This document shows positions 17,604-26,267 of a stretch of DNA of 52,375 nucleotides, piece after piece. The notes below the pieces were generated by a model. The model had not been told where the DNA came from, searched no databases, and was given only the letters and a program-made list of their open reading frames with translations. This DNA is from Bacteroidaceae bacterium (lineage in GTDB: Bacteria > Bacteroidota > Bacteroidia > Bacteroidales > Bacteroidaceae). The stretch is from assembly GCA_017645305.1 (NCBI GenBank), contig JAGCPD010000052.1, forward strand, positions 1-52,375, in the 5' to 3' direction. Numbering within the stretch: position 1 is the stretch's first letter; the number at the start of each line of letters is the position of its first letter. Made by a program: the position numbers and the translations under genes.

Positions 17604-19523
17604 GTGCCCAAAGAACTACTGGCAGACATACATTTCCCCTCTGATTTAAGGCAATTGCCTATATCAGACCTCCCCGACGTTTGTGAGGAACTACGACAAA
17701 CTATTATAGAGGAACTGGCAAATAATCCCGGTCATTTTGCCAGCAGTTTAGGCGTTGTGGAACTGACCGTTGCCCTGCATTATGTTTTCAACACACCATA
17801 CGACCGCATTGTATGGGATGTGGGACATCAGGCTGCCGGCCACAAGATTCTTACAGGCAGAAAGGAGAGGTTCAATACCTACCGAAAGCTAAACGGCCTG
17901 CGCCCCTTCCCATCCCCCGCAGAAAGCGAATATGACACCTTTGCATGCGGACATGCCTCGAACAGCATATCGGCTGCGCTGGGAATGGCTGTGGCTGCCC
18001 AGAAAAACGGAGAATGCGACAGACAGGTAGTGGCTGTAATAGGAGACGGCAGCATGAGCGGCGGACTGGCTTACGAAGGTCTGAACAACGTTTCGAGTAC
18101 CAACAACAACCTGCTTATCATTCTGAATGATAACAATATGAGCATCGACCACAGCGTGGGCGGCATGAAACACTACCTGCACCAACTTCATACGAGCAAG
18201 CTGTACAATTACCTGAGATTCAGAACATCACAACGCCTGCTTAAATGGGGGATACTCAACGAGAACCGCAGACAGAAGATTATAAGGTTCAACAACTCGC
18301 TGAAAGCCCTGCTGAACAATCAGCAGAACATCTTCGACGGCATGAACATCCGTTACTTTGGTCCCAGTGACGGGCATAATGTGATAGAGCTGGTGGCAAC
18401 CCTACGTCAGATAAAAGATATGAAGGGACCCAAATTACTGCATATCCATACCATAAAAGGAAAGGGATTCCAAGCCGCTGAGGACAATCCTGTTATCTAT
18501 CATGCACCCGGGAAATACGACCCTCATACCGGGGAGCGCATAAAATCCGACACGCAAGACTTGCCACCCAAATATCAAGATGTTTTTGGGCACACACTTC
18601 TGGAGTTGGCCAGGAAAAACCAAAAGATAGTGGGTGTCACACCCGCCATGGCTACGGGATGCAGCATGACGTTCATGATGGAGGAGATGCCTAAGCGCAC
18701 CTTTGACGTAGGCATTGCAGAAGGACACGCCGTTACATTCTCAGGCGGAATGGCCAAAGAAGGACTGCTACCTTTCTGTAATATTTACTCCAGCTTCTCG
18801 CAGCGCGCTTTCGACAATATCATTCATGACGTGGCGCTGAACAGACTGAATGTGGTCTTCTGCTTTGACCGTGCCGGACTGGTAGGACAAGACGGACCAA
18901 CACATCACGGAGCTTTTGATCTGGCCGCCCTGCGTCCCATCCCCAATCTGACTATCTCATCCCCCCTGAACGAACATGAACTGCGTTGTCTAATGTACAC
19001 AGCCCAACTGCCAGAAAAGGGTCCGTTCGCAATTCGCTATCCACGCGGAAGAGGTGTGCTGAAAGACTGGAGATGCCCCATGAAGGAAATCCCTGTGGGA
19101 AAAGGAAGATGCCTGAAAGAGGGAACGGATGTCGCTGTGCTGAGTATAGGACCCGTTGGCAACCATGTCACCCAGGCCATCAGCGAGTTGGCATCTCAGG
19201 ATATAAGCATCGCTCATTATGACATGAGATTCCTGAAACCCATCGACGAAGAAATCCTTTCCTTCGTGGGAACACATTTCAAACGCATCATTACCATAGA
19301 AGACGGGGTGAAGAACGGAGGACTGGGCTCTGCCGTGCTGGAATATATGGCTGACCACAACATGCACCCCGAAATCATACGTTTGGGGCTCCCTGACCAT
19401 TTTGTGGAGCACGGAACACCCGAAGAGCTTTACCGAATAGTAGGATTAGATGTTGAGTCAATAAAGAAATGCCTAACTTCATCCTTCTCCAAAAGAGAAG
19501 TAAAAACAGTAAACCCTAAATGA
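17604..19523 (+). CDS. dxs: 1-deoxy-D-xylulose-5-phosphate synthase
   Basis: A 639-residue thiamine-diphosphate enzyme that condenses pyruvate and glyceraldehyde 3-phosphate into DXP, the first step of the MEP isoprenoid pathway and a source for thiamine and pyridoxal. Key motifs: [36 protein letters not shown], the ThDP/Mg motif [16 protein letters not shown], the transketolase pyrimidine-binding block with [20 protein letters not shown], and [20 protein letters not shown]. Length and motif order are normal. The start is a GTG; the frame has a stop at 17586 and no ATG before it, and the N terminus ([20 protein letters not shown]) aligns with what is known of Bacteroides Dxs. trkA starts 1 nt after its stop codon. 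Confidence 0.97.
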   Translation: MPKELLADIHFPSDLRQLPISDLPDVCEELRQTIIEELANNPGHFASSLGVVELTVALHYVFNTPYDRIVWDVGHQAAGHKILTGRKERFNTYRKLNGLRPFPSPAESEYDTFACGHASNSISAALGMAVAAQKNGECDRQVVAVIGDGSMSGGLAYEGLNNVSSTNNNLLIILNDNNMSIDHSVGGMKHYLHQLHTSKLYNYLRFRTSQRLLKWGILNENRRQKIIRFNNSLKALLNNQQNIFDGMNIRYFGPSDGHNVIELVATLRQIKDMKGPKLLHIHTIKGKGFQAAEDNPVIYHAPGKYDPHTGERIKSDTQDLPPKYQDVFGHTLLELARKNQKIVGVTPAMATGCSMTFMMEEMPKRTFDVGIAEGHAVTFSGGMAKEGLLPFCNIYSSFSQRAFDNIIHDVALNRLNVVFCFDRAGLVGQDGPTHHGAFDLAALRPIPNLTISSPLNEHELRCLMYTAQLPEKGPFAIRYPRGRGVLKDWRCPMKEIPVGKGRCLKEGTDVAVLSIGPVGNHVTQAISELASQDISIAHYDMRFLKPIDEEILSFVGTHFKRIITIEDGVKNGGLGSAVLEYMADHNMHPEIIRLGLPDHFVEHGTPEELYRIVGLDVESIKKCLTSSFSKREVKTVNPK

Positions 19524-19524
19524 C

Positions 19525-20919
19525 ATGAAGATTGTAATATGTGGTGCAGGAGCCGTGGGAACACATTTGGCAGAGTTGCTCTCCCGTGAAGATCAGGACA
19601 TCATCCTCATTGACGAGAATCCTGAAAAGACTGCCCGCCTTACACAGAAAGGCGAATACGACCTTATGACACTTAACGTCTCTCCCACCAGCATCGGCGG
19701 GCTAAAGGAGGCTGGTGTGCCCAAGGCCGACCTTGTCATTGCAGTCACACCCGAGGAAACGCGAAACATCACCTGTTGTATGCTGGCTCATGCCTTAGGA
19801 GCCGCCAAGACGGTGGCACGCGTAGATAATGCGGAATACACACGTCCCCATTACAAGGAACTCTTTCAAAAAATGGGCATTGACTCCATTATCTACCCGG
19901 AGGCACTTGCCGCCCAGGAGATTCTGGACGGACTGAAACGCTCGTGGTGCCGACAATATTGGGAGGTACATGGCGGTGCCCTGGTTATGCTGGGTATCAA
20001 ATTACGCGAGAAGGCTCATGTCATCAACATAAAACTCAGGGATCTCTGTAATCAGGATACACCCTATCATGTGGTAGCAATAAAACGTGGCGACGACACC
20101 ATCATCCCTGGCGGTAATGACATTCTGCAATTGGGTGACATTGCCTATTTCATGACCACTAAGAAACATATTCAGTACATACGCGAGGTTGTGGGGAAAG
20201 AAGACTATGATGACGTAAGGAACGTCATGATAATGGGAGGCGGAAGAACCACCGTGCATGTGGCTGAGGGAATGCCCGATTTCTACACCCTGAAAATCAT
20301 TGAACAAAACGAGGAGCGCTGTATGCAGCTGAATGAGATACTTGAAGACAGCGACATACGTATTATACAAGGTGACGGCAGGGAAACCAGCCTTCTGCTT
20401 GACGAAGGACTGAAAGACGTAGAAGCTTTTGCTGCACTTACCCCTGAGACAGAAACAAACATTCTGACCTGTCTGACGGCAAAACGCATGGGCGTTCGGA
20501 AAACCGTAGCATTAGTGGAAAATATGGACTACGTTTCCATGGCAGAGAAACTGGATATCGGCACCATCATCAACAAAAAGATGATAGCAGCCAGCCATAT
20601 CTACCAGATGATGCTGGATACCGATGTGGCCAACGTTAAGTGTCTTACCATTGCGAATGCCGATGTGGCCGAATTCATTGCCAACGAGGAGAGTCTGATT
20701 ACAAAGACCGAAGTCAAGGATTTGGCCCTACCCTCCGGCGTAACATTAGGAGGTCTGGTACGCAACGGAATTGGTCAGTCCATATACGGAAACACACACA
20801 TTCAGGCTGGCGATATCGTTGTATTATTCTGCAAAAGCGGCCTGATAAAGAAAATGGACCGTTACTTCTCTAAGCCAACTTCGGTCATCAGCCGCATCAA
20901 GTCTTCCTTCAGCAACTGA
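19525..20919 (+). CDS. trkA: Trk system potassium uptake regulatory protein TrkA
   Basis: A 464-residue peripheral membrane protein that binds NAD(H) and gates the TrkH/TrkG potassium channel. It has the duplicated RCK layout: first Rossmann fold starting KIVICGAGAVGTHLAELLS with acidic IDENPEKTARL, an RCK_C segment, a second Rossmann-like fold (VMIMGGGRTTVHVAEG) and a second RCK_C (LPSGVTLGGLVRNG, then IQAGDIVVLFCKSGLIKKM). It directly follows dxs. The usual partner trkH is not downstream; instead a convergent gene overlaps its end by 58 nt, so the last residues (about YFSKPTSVISRIKSSFSN) are encoded by the antisense of the DUF4435 gene's 3' end. That tail is longer than I expect for the family. 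Confidence 0.95.
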   Translation: MKIVICGAGAVGTHLAELLSREDQDIILIDENPEKTARLTQKGEYDLMTLNVSPTSIGGLKEAGVPKADLVIAVTPEETRNITCCMLAHALGAAKTVARVDNAEYTRPHYKELFQKMGIDSIIYPEALAAQEILDGLKRSWCRQYWEVHGGALVMLGIKLREKAHVINIKLRDLCNQDTPYHVVAIKRGDDTIIPGGNDILQLGDIAYFMTTKKHIQYIREVVGKEDYDDVRNVMIMGGGRTTVHVAEGMPDFYTLKIIEQNEERCMQLNEILEDSDIRIIQGDGRETSLLLDEGLKDVEAFAALTPETETNILTCLTAKRMGVRKTVALVENMDYVSMAEKLDIGTIINKKMIAASHIYQMMLDTDVANVKCLTIANADVAEFIANEESLITKTEVKDLALPSGVTLGGLVRNGIGQSIYGNTHIQAGDIVVLFCKSGLIKKMDRYFSKPTSVISRIKSSFSN

Positions 20920-21869
20920 TACTGCGGACTATTCTTGAATCCTGTACTTTTACGTAGCATAACATCCACAGGCATCATACTGTGCCTGTAGCCTGACAGT
21001 TCGTTCTGTTTCTGGGTTTCGTGAACGGCAAGTTCGTTGATTTCCCTTTCACGTTCCCTACGCAAAATGTTACAAACTGGTGTCAGCAACGTCATTACCA
21101 CATTCTCGAAAAGCGTATGTCCGTGCATATATAGATAAGAGGTCTCTGGCTTGAGTCCCATCTTCAGTAACTCAACCTTTAACTGCGGATAGGTCTTGCG
21201 TCCCTCAGGAAAAGTACGCTGCAGCCAACCGATACACTTGTTAACCCGCCTGCGTACCAGTTCCAGGGTAGGCTCCACATTTCGGGGGTTGATATCGTGG
21301 AACGACACAGTGTCGCAAAATCTGCTCATAGTGAATTCCTTATGATGACCGTACCGATAAGCCCAGATGTTCCACACAAAAAGAGGCCATATAATCAAGC
21401 TGTAGTCTGTAAAAAACTGTTCAAAATCAACTATCGGACGGTCATTGAGCGTACTCATCACACAGACAGGATGAAGGCCGGGTGCATAGCACTGGAAATT
21501 CTCTATGGCATAGACGTAGGTATGTATCACGTAAGGGTTGTTGCAGATGTATTTGCTGACCTCAGTACGGCCTTGCATGAGCCAATCGTAATCGGCATCA
21601 ACACAGGCAATCATGTACTGGCCAAGCCCTTTGCCCAATTGGTTCATCAAGACAGTCCTTTTCCCCTTCCCCAAAGTTGTCCTGCTGGGAAGCATTACCT
21701 CGAAGAAAAACTTATCCGTCTCAAAATCCTGCAAGACAGAACGCCAGAAAAAAACGTCATCATAGCTCTCGACGTATGCAACAATCCTCTGGCGCGCATT
21801 CTTAGGCCTCAACTTATTGGCAGATGCAATATACCGGGAATTAATATTGTCTTGCAAACGCTTGCTCAT
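20862..21869 (-). CDS. DUF4435 / Toprim-like protein (AriB-like), third gene of the TIR-ATPase operon
   Basis: A 335-residue cytosolic protein. The N-terminal part carries Toprim-like acidic motifs: E34 in IVAYVESYDDVFFW, and D91-x-D93 in MIACVDADYDW, which together could coordinate Mg2+ for a nuclease or related phosphotransfer. DUF4435 proteins are the Toprim-type effector partners (AriB) of ABC-type ATPases in PARIS anti-phage systems, and here too the gene follows such an ATPase. A central aromatic stretch (SLIIWPLFVWNIWAYRYG) and a Lys/Arg/Glu-rich helix (LRREREREINELAVHETQ) follow. It starts 58 nt after the ATPase stop on the same strand. Its 3' end overlaps convergent trkA by 58 nt. 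Nuclease activity is inferred; the family assignment rests on motif and neighbour pattern. Confidence 0.75.
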   Translation of the reverse strand: MSKRLQDNINSRYIASANKLRPKNARQRIVAYVESYDDVFFWRSVLQDFETDKFFFEVMLPSRTTLGKGKRTVLMNQLGKGLGQYMIACVDADYDWLMQGRTEVSKYICNNPYVIHTYVYAIENFQCYAPGLHPVCVMSTLNDRPIVDFEQFFTDYSLIIWPLFVWNIWAYRYGHHKEFTMSRFCDTVSFHDINPRNVEPTLELVRRRVNKCIGWLQRTFPEGRKTYPQLKVELLKMGLKPETSYLYMHGHTLFENVVMTLLTPVCNILRREREREINELAVHETQKQNELSGYRHSMMPVDVMLRKSTGFKNSPQYQLLKEDLMRLMTEVGLEK

Positions 21870-21927
21870 ATTCGGGGGACTAACGAGATTTGAGAATTGA
21901 GAGCTGGGAATGGAGAATTATAAATTA

Positions 21928-22743
21928 TCAAGAAACTATATCCTCGACATCTGTCACACAATCAGCCCATCCGTTCATGATAACTGCGGGACTATGCGTG
22001 GTAAGAATAACCTGAGCGTTTGGGTTCAAGTCGCGAATCAGGGAAACCAACTGCTGCTGCCATTCCACATGCAGACTCACCTCGGGTTCATCCATGAACA
22101 ACGTATAATGACGTTTGTTCTGGACGAGTACGGAAAGCAAGATTATAAGCATCTGCTTCTCACCACTCGAGAGTTTGTAAGGCGAAATAGTCTCGCCAAA
22201 GGATGTGAAGTACAACTCGTTCTTGTCGCGCTGAATGGTCTTTCCCGTATCATGGAAAAGGTTATCAACCATATCTTGGAAATGTGTTTTCTCCTGAGCC
22301 AGCAACTGGGCTTTTTCTTGTGCATTAGGGTCTTGCGTGGTGAAAAGCTCCACCATACGGTTACTTAGGTTCACCTGAAAATCCAGATAGCGCCGTTGCA
22401 AAACATAAATATGGAAGTCCAACTCGGTCTGTAACTGAGTGTCCGTAACTTTATTCAGAATATCTCCGCTCAAAACAGGACGATCGAAAGAACGTATCAC
22501 GTCGAAATCAACACAATGAGCCCCTTCTACATCATATACAAGTTTAACACCGTCAGCCTGTCGGTCCAGTTTATCTATGTTCAGCAGGTGCATGATAACT
22601 CTATTCAGGATAGTACTCTTGCCAACACCGTTTACACCGCTCAGGATATTTACACCGGGGTCTAAGTCCCACTTTACATGCTTCTTCCCGTTCCAGAGCG
22701 ATTCTATTTCTATGCTCTTGATATAATTGGCAACCTGTTTCAT
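21928..22743 (-). CDS. Compact ABC/OLD-type AAA ATPase, second gene of the TIR-ATPase operon
   Basis: 271 residues from the ATG at 22743; the frame reads further upstream to 22863, but that would overlap the TIR gene by over 100 nt. Walker A is GVNGVGKST (36-44), the ABC signature LSSGEKQ (191-197), Walker B YTLFMDEPE (213-221) and the H-switch is H250 in VILTTHSP. The order and the late signature identify an SMC/ABC-like AAA_15/AAA_21 ATPase, as in OLD, PARIS AriA and retron ATPases. It lacks the long coiled-coil arm of SMC/RecN and has no Toprim domain of its own; the next gene supplies one in trans. It starts 4 nt after the TIR stop codon, implying translational coupling. A likely role is an NTP-driven sensor or scaffold controlling the Toprim protein (inference). 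Confidence 0.85.
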   Translation of the reverse strand: MKQVANYIKSIEIESLWNGKKHVKWDLDPGVNILSGVNGVGKSTILNRVIMHLLNIDKLDRQADGVKLVYDVEGAHCVDFDVIRSFDRPVLSGDILNKVTDTQLQTELDFHIYVLQRRYLDFQVNLSNRMVELFTTQDPNAQEKAQLLAQEKTHFQDMVDNLFHDTGKTIQRDKNELYFTSFGETISPYKLSSGEKQMLIILLSVLVQNKRHYTLFMDEPEVSLHVEWQQQLVSLIRDLNPNAQVILTTHSPAVIMNGWADCVTDVEDIVS

Positions 22744-22747
22744 AACG

Positions 22748-23275
22748 TCAGAAAATTGTTGTTGAATTCCAGGAATAAAGTTCTTTTCGTGCCGAGAAGT
22801 AGCCGAGCGCACGCTCCAACTTATCCTTTGTAAGAGGTATATGAGCCATATTTGCACTATCACGACCGATATACTTCCTTATTTTGTTGGGAAGATTGTC
22901 CCACTGTTCCTTTATGGTATTGTCGCTAACTCTGTCCAGCCCAACGTATGCCACTATCACCGGCAGACGGAAACGGTTTACGGCGCGACTTATCTGCCAG
23001 TTCAACATCGGACTTTCAACATCCATCAAGGAACTTGACAAAACCAGCAGATTATCGGCAGATTCCATCAAATGAAGGAAACGGTTCTTTAGGGTACTAT
23101 CGACCAAATCGTCGTGTTCCGACGAGAAAGCTATCTCTTCCATATTCAGGAAATGGAATCTTTCTGGATTCTGCCTCTCCCATTCACGTAACTGCATGAA
23201 CGAGGAAAGATTACTGTTAACATGGTCTTTTACACCTGTAGAATCAAAGGCTACGTATGTCTTGTTGGTATTCAT
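22748..23275 (-). CDS. ThsB-like TIR-domain protein (DUF1863-type), first gene of a three-gene operon
   Basis: A 175-residue single-domain protein. The fold pattern follows ThsB/MTH538-type TIR domains: strand KTYVAFD (5-11), FHFLNMEEIAFS (41-52), a helix LKNRFLHLMESA (62-73), strand DNLLVLSSSLMD (74-85), then LNWQISRAVNRFRLP (91-105) and strand VIVAYVG (106-112). In Thoeris ThsB this WxI helix carries a Glu (W-E-I) thought to be catalytic; here the position is Gln (Q94). It may therefore bind rather than cleave NAD, or use another residue. It leads the operon with the ATPase and DUF4435 genes, behind a well-matched promoter. No ThsA-like NADase is nearby, so this is not canonical Thoeris. 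Family call is by pattern, without a profile search. Confidence 0.75.
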   Translation of the reverse strand: MNTNKTYVAFDSTGVKDHVNSNLSSFMQLREWERQNPERFHFLNMEEIAFSSEHDDLVDSTLKNRFLHLMESADNLLVLSSSLMDVESPMLNWQISRAVNRFRLPVIVAYVGLDRVSDNTIKEQWDNLPNKIRKYIGRDSANMAHIPLTKDKLERALGYFSARKELYSWNSTTIF

Positions 23276-23302
23276 GTTTAGTTTATGAGTTTTTGAGCGA
23301 AG

Positions 23303-23339
23303 AATTATGAATTATGCATTATGAATTACGAATTATGAA
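23303..23339. repeat. ATTATGAATT-type repeat in the leader of the TIR operon
   Basis: Tandem and palindromic AATTATGAATTATGCATT-like units lie between the promoter and start codon of the TIR gene. The 19-mer at 23310-23328 is identical to 16533-16551. They would be in the 5' leader of the operon mRNA. Confidence 0.75.
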
Positions 23340-23341
23340 AG

Positions 23342-23372
23342 CAAAGATACACTTTCTATTTTAATTATGCAA
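23342..23372 (-). promoter_or_regulatory. Promoter of the TIR-ATPase-Toprim operon
   Basis: On the minus strand a TTG (23372-23370) is followed after 20 bp by TATCTTTG (23349-23342), a full match to the Bacteroidales TTG-N19-21-TAnnTTTG promoter. The leader would be about 60 nt and contains the AT-rich repeat. Confidence 0.75.
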
Positions 23373-23403
23373 GCATATTTTTTCTCTTCCCGAAAATTAG
23401 TGC

Positions 23404-23411
23404 TAATTTTG
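23404..23411 (+). promoter_or_regulatory. -7 box for the helicase gene
   Basis: TAATTTTG ends 5 nt before the ATG at 23417, predicting a leaderless or nearly leaderless mRNA. It is divergent from the TIR operon promoter 55 bp away. No strong -33 element. Confidence 0.5.
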
Positions 23412-23416
23412 TACCG

Positions 23417-25303
23417 ATGATACAGCATTTAGAGAAGATAAAGTATCTTTTGCAGTTGGAATATGCTTACGAAAAAGAACAGTTCCAACGTGAAACCGAG
23501 AACATGGGCATACTGCGCAAGATATACGCAGGTCTGTGCTGGTTCCCTTTGCGTATCGGCCGGTGCTACAATAATTCACTGGATCAACTGGTAGTAGAGG
23601 TAGAACGGACACTCTACACAGATACAGACCACCAGTTTGAACCCGGCAAGCCAGTGTGCTTCTTTTCCGAGAGCTCGCAGATGCTTCATTATATGCGCTT
23701 TACGGGGCAGGTCAGTTTTGTCGAGGAAAACCGGATGGTTATCATAATGCCCAATGCCGATGCTGTACAGCAGATACAAGATGCAGGACAGGTGGGTGTC
23801 CAACTTTATTTCGACGAGTACACCTACAGGTTGATGTTCGAGGCTTTAGACCATGTCACCACTGCCCCCAAAGGACGTCTTGCCGAATTACGCGACATTT
23901 TCCACACCCTGGCACCCCTGCAGAAATATACCTTCTACCCTACCCGCTTCCCTTGGCTTAACCCCTCGCAGGAAGCTGCTGTAAACCAAGTGCTGTGGGC
24001 ACGAGACGTGGCCGTTGTACACGGTCCCCCTGGAACGGGAAAGACCACAACACTGGTAGAAGCCATTTACGAAACCCTGCACCGCGAAGTCCAAGTGCTG
24101 GTATGTGCCCAAAGCAACATGGCAGTTGACTGGATTTCTCAGAAACTTACGGAACGTGGTGTCAGCGTTTTACGAATAGGCAACCCCACACGTGTAACAG
24201 ACCAGATGCTGGCTGATACATACGAACGTCGGTTCGAAGCACACGCCCTCTACCCTCAGCTATGGAGCATTAGGCGCAGTATCCGCCAGTTATACAGTAA
24301 CAGACAGGAGAACTGCGAATCACGCCACCAAAAGATTGCCCGCCTGCGCGACCATGCGACAGAACTGGAACTGCAGATACGAGAATCCATTTTCAACGAT
24401 GCACGCGTTATTGCCTGTACCCTTACAGGAAGTGCCAACCAACTGCTCACAGGACGGCATTTCGGCACTCTTTTTATCGATGAGGCGGCACAGGCTATGG
24501 AGCCTGCCTGCTGGATAGCCATTCAAAAAGCCGACCGCGTAATTCTGGCCGGAGACCACCGACAACTGCCACCTACCATCAAATGTCCCGAGGCTATGGA
24601 GGGCGGCCTTGATTGCACCCTCATGCAAAAGATTGTCGAAAACAAGCCCTCGGCAGTAAGTCTGCTTACCGTGCAGTACCGTATGTGCGACGAGATTATG
24701 CAATTTCCAAACCAGGAATTCTACGAGGGACGGCTTACCAGTGCCCCGTCTGTTCGCTACAGAGGAATACTGGACTGGGATACGGCTGTAGAGTGGATTG
24801 ACTCCACGCCAGACAACATACGGAATACTGAGACAGAGACAGATCTGTCTGGCGAAAAGGAAGATGCCACATCATACGTCAATCCCGCCGAAGCCGAACT
24901 GACACTACAGACGCTACGCAACTATTTCGACAAGATAGGAAAAGATCGTATCCTGTACGAACGACTGGACGTAGGCATCATCAGCCCCTATCAGGGACAG
25001 ATAAGGCTACTGCGAAAGATGCTAAAGCACGACAGCTACTGGAAGCCTTTCCGTTCCCTTATCAGCGTCAATACCGTTGACGGGTTTCAGGGACAGGAAC
25101 GTGACATTATCGTTATCAGCATGGTACGGAGCAACGAAAGGGGTAACGTGGGATTCCTGCGCGACCTGCGCCGCATGAACGTGGCAATTACCCGGGCACG
25201 GATGAAGCTCCTATTAATCGGTGACAGCCAGACGCTTTGCCGTCATCCCTTCTACCGCAGGCTTTACACATATATCCAGAAGAGAGCAAATTTTGAATAC
25301 TAA
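23417..25303 (+). CDS. SF1 superfamily DNA/RNA helicase (UPF1/IGHMBP2-like)
   Basis: A 628-residue cytosolic helicase of the UPF1/SMUBP2-like SF1B group. Residues 1-180 form a beta-barrel-like N-terminal part. The motor core has motif I GPPGTGKTTT (203-212), motif Ia VLVCAQSNMAVDW, motif II LFIDEAAQAMEP, motif III LAGDHRQLPPT, motif IV QYRMCDEIMQFPN, motif V SVNTVDGFQGQERDIIVIS and motif VI NVAITRARMKLLLIGD. All residues needed for ATP hydrolysis appear intact. Similar genes occur widely in Bacteroides and Prevotella, so I treat it as a core nucleic-acid repair or processing gene rather than part of the divergent TIR operon. The next gene follows after 21 nt and is probably co-transcribed. 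Confidence 0.92.
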   Translation: MIQHLEKIKYLLQLEYAYEKEQFQRETENMGILRKIYAGLCWFPLRIGRCYNNSLDQLVVEVERTLYTDTDHQFEPGKPVCFFSESSQMLHYMRFTGQVSFVEENRMVIIMPNADAVQQIQDAGQVGVQLYFDEYTYRLMFEALDHVTTAPKGRLAELRDIFHTLAPLQKYTFYPTRFPWLNPSQEAAVNQVLWARDVAVVHGPPGTGKTTTLVEAIYETLHREVQVLVCAQSNMAVDWISQKLTERGVSVLRIGNPTRVTDQMLADTYERRFEAHALYPQLWSIRRSIRQLYSNRQENCESRHQKIARLRDHATELELQIRESIFNDARVIACTLTGSANQLLTGRHFGTLFIDEAAQAMEPACWIAIQKADRVILAGDHRQLPPTIKCPEAMEGGLDCTLMQKIVENKPSAVSLLTVQYRMCDEIMQFPNQEFYEGRLTSAPSVRYRGILDWDTAVEWIDSTPDNIRNTETETDLSGEKEDATSYVNPAEAELTLQTLRNYFDKIGKDRILYERLDVGIISPYQGQIRLLRKMLKHDSYWKPFRSLISVNTVDGFQGQERDIIVISMVRSNERGNVGFLRDLRRMNVAITRARMKLLLIGDSQTLCRHPFYRRLYTYIQKRANFEY

Positions 25304-25324
25304 AACCCTATAAAAATTATAATC

Positions 25325-26224
25325 ATGAAAAGAAGAACATTTATCAGAACCGGTATGACCAGTGTAGCAATGCTGGCACTTTCAGAAAACCTTTCTCATG
25401 CCAAGGTCAATGTTCTCCCCTCTACAGTAGAAGCAGCGGACGGTTCCACTTCCGGCAAGAACTCCACTCTTAAAACTCCCCCTGCCACTGAGCCCTTCCA
25501 TCTGGGAATGGCGGGATGGACATTCCATAAATTCGACCTTCAAAAAACCCTTGAGACCATGAAGCAGTTGGATGTACACTACCTTTGCATCAAAGACTTC
25601 CACCTTCCGCTCGACAGCAGCGAAGCAGATATTGCCGCCTTCCACCAGAAGTTGGCCGAGTATGGCGTTACCGGCTACGGAGTGGGCCCCATTTACATGA
25701 AAAGCGAGGCCGAGGCGGACCGTGCCTTTGCTTATGCCCAGCGTGTCGGTGTTAAGGTGTTGGTAGGTGTGCCCAACTACGAGTTGCTGGATTATGTAGA
25801 GCAGAAAGTCAAGCAGTACGATATCCGTCTGGCCATTCACCTGCACGGCCCCGATATGCCCATGTACCCTAATGCTGAGGATATCTGGAACAATGTGAAA
25901 GACCGCGATGCCCGCATGGGAATGTGCCTGGATATCGGACACAATTTGCGCTACGGTAGCGACTCTCTCTCCGATCTCAGAAAATACCACTCACGCGTCT
26001 TCGACATTCACATGAAGGATGTTACGGGTACCACAAAGGCAGACAAGAGCATTGAGCTGGGCCGGGGCCGCATTGACTTTCCCCTGTTCGTCCGCCTGCT
26101 CCGAAAGTACAACTATACTGGCAGCGTAAGTTTGGAATACGAGAAAGACATGAGCAATCCCTTTATGGGAATCGCTGAAAGTGTAGGCTATTTCCGAGGC
26201 ATCTGTTATGCCACCAAGCGGTAA
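25325..26224 (+). CDS. Sugar phosphate isomerase/epimerase-like TIM-barrel protein with Tat-type signal
   Basis: 299 residues. The N terminus MKRRTFIRTGMTSVAMLAL carries an RRxFIR twin-arginine-like motif and a hydrophobic stretch, suggesting export in folded form. The mature part is a xylose-isomerase-like TIM barrel (AP endonuclease family 2 type): FHLGMAGWTFHKFD, HYLCIKDFHLPLD, GVKVLVGVPNYELLDYVEQ, LAIHLHGPD, MGMCLDIGHNLRYG, VFDIHMKDVTG and SVSLEYEKDM. The Glu, Asp-x-x-His and His residues in these motifs are the usual metal ligands of the fold. The substrate is unknown; family members act on sugars and cyclitols. It follows the helicase gene by 21 nt. Confidence 0.88.
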   Translation: MKRRTFIRTGMTSVAMLALSENLSHAKVNVLPSTVEAADGSTSGKNSTLKTPPATEPFHLGMAGWTFHKFDLQKTLETMKQLDVHYLCIKDFHLPLDSSEADIAAFHQKLAEYGVTGYGVGPIYMKSEAEADRAFAYAQRVGVKVLVGVPNYELLDYVEQKVKQYDIRLAIHLHGPDMPMYPNAEDIWNNVKDRDARMGMCLDIGHNLRYGSDSLSDLRKYHSRVFDIHMKDVTGTTKADKSIELGRGRIDFPLFVRLLRKYNYTGSVSLEYEKDMSNPFMGIAESVGYFRGICYATKR

Positions 26225-26267
26225 ACGATTAATGGGTTAGCGTTTTCGTTTTGCGTGCCGCAAGGGG

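Noticed and set aside
22744..22863. 40-residue N-terminal extension of the ATPase
   Set aside because: It would overlap the TIR gene by over 100 nt in another phase; the conserved ATPase start matches ATG 22743, which lies 4 nt after the TIR stop.
22748..23275. Canonical Thoeris system
   Set aside because: Only a ThsB-like TIR protein is present; no ThsA (SIR2-type NADase) is encoded nearby.
20862..25303. Gabija-like system (OLD-type ATPase/Toprim next to a UvrD-like helicase)
   Set aside because: The helicase is divergently transcribed from its own promoter and is UPF1/IGHMBP2-like, not UvrD-like as GajB. ATPase and Toprim are on separate proteins. The helicase looks like a core gene.
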